From the NCBI GenBank assembly GCA_023429545.1, contig JAEYUU010000320.1:1-5904 (forward strand): 5,904 bases of DNA. The letters run 5' to 3'. A program made the translations under genes and the position numbers. This DNA is from Verrucomicrobiota bacterium (GTDB lineage Bacteria > Verrucomicrobiota > Verrucomicrobiia > Verrucomicrobiales > Verrucomicrobiaceae). Positions 5,781 through 5,904 of this stretch are shown in pieces (the first letter of the stretch is position 1; the number at the start of each line of letters is the position of its first letter). Below the pieces are notes generated by a model, which made no database searches, was not told the DNA's origin, and worked only from the letters and a program-made list of their open reading frames with translations.

Positions 5781-5904
5781 ATGGAAACACGCAGAATCGG
5801 CATCATCATGAACGGCGTCACAGGACCCATGGGCACCAACCAGCACCTCGTGCGTTCCATCCTGGGCATCATCCAGCAGGGCGGGCTGAAGGTGACTGAT
5901 GATC
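5781..5904 (+). CDS. Gfo/Idh/MocA-family NAD(P)-dependent oxidoreductase (partial, N-terminus only)
   Basis: The reading frame opens at the ATG at 5781 and is still open at the right edge, giving 41 residues. The start R-R-I-G-I-I-M-N-G-V-T-G-P-M-G-T-N-Q-H-L (4-23) is the first beta-strand and glycine-rich dinucleotide-binding turn of a Rossmann fold. The M-N-G-V-T-G...M-G-T-N-Q-H wording is familiar from Gfo/Idh/MocA proteins of Verrucomicrobiota and Planctomycetota. These enzymes oxidise or reduce a sugar or inositol hydroxyl with NAD(P). The 51-base gap after the isomerase gene shows no hairpin or T-run, so the two are probably cotranscribed. The Pro in G-P-M-G sits where I remember an Arg in relatives; this is recall, not comparison. 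The catalytic lysine and the C-terminal domain lie outside the window. Confidence 0.75.
   Translation, partial: METRRIGIIMNGVTGPMGTNQHLVRSILGIIQQGGLKVTDD

Noticed and set aside
1..5904. Search for CRISPR repeats, tRNA/rRNA genes, transposase, integrase, attachment sites or toxin-antitoxin pairs
   Set aside because: No evenly spaced repeats, clover-leaf-like segments or mobile-element proteins were seen. Every stretch longer than 300 bases is covered by a supported gene.

Overview
The window looks like a piece of a high-GC bacterial chromosome, most likely from Verrucomicrobiota and less likely Planctomycetota. This is an inference from content: a secreted beta-propeller hydrolase-like protein, a sugar isomerase/epimerase-type TIM barrel, a Gfo/Idh/MocA oxidoreductase with an 'IGIIMNGVTG' start, and almost no Shine-Dalgarno sequences. 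No rRNA or other taxonomic marker is present.

Layout, left to right. (1) Positions 1-529, minus strand: the N-terminal 176 residues of a nucleoside 2-deoxyribosyltransferase-like protein, cut by the left edge. (2) Positions 530-672: a divergent intergenic region with an imperfect inverted repeat and, in an AT-richer pocket, a 13-bp palindrome that fits the FadR-subfamily GntR operator pattern. (3) Positions 673-3931, plus strand: a tight three-gene operon encoding a GntR/FCD regulator with an unusual lysine/arginine-rich tail, an exported alpha/beta hydrolase, and an exported five-bladed-propeller glycoside-hydrolase-like protein. Both junctions are 4-base ATGA stop/start overlaps. (4) Positions 3944-4777, minus strand: a cupin-AraC regulator, convergent with the operon and 12 bases from its end. 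(5) Positions 4778-4895: a divergent control region with a good sigma70-like promoter facing the AraC gene and an inverted repeat covering it. (6) Positions 4896-5904, plus strand: a sugar isomerase/epimerase-like protein followed by the first 41 residues of a Gfo/Idh/MocA NAD(P)-dependent oxidoreductase, cut by the right edge.

The simplest reading is a carbohydrate (or sugar-acid) utilisation locus. Two exported proteins would trim an extracellular or periplasmic glycan: an esterase-like hydrolase and a glycosidase-like propeller. The isomerase/oxidoreductase pair would process the released sugar in the cytoplasm, and two one-component regulators would sense intermediates. The GntR protein probably autoregulates its operon through the 648-660 site. 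The AraC protein probably controls the divergent isomerase operon. The substrate cannot be told from sequence. The nucleoside-transferase-like gene is probably a separate unit.

I see no mobile element, CRISPR, tRNA, rRNA or phage gene. I do not see a clearly new kind of biological system. The most original items are the probable GntR operator, the basic-tailed regulator translationally coupled to two exported proteins, and the uncharacterised propeller/hydrolase pair.
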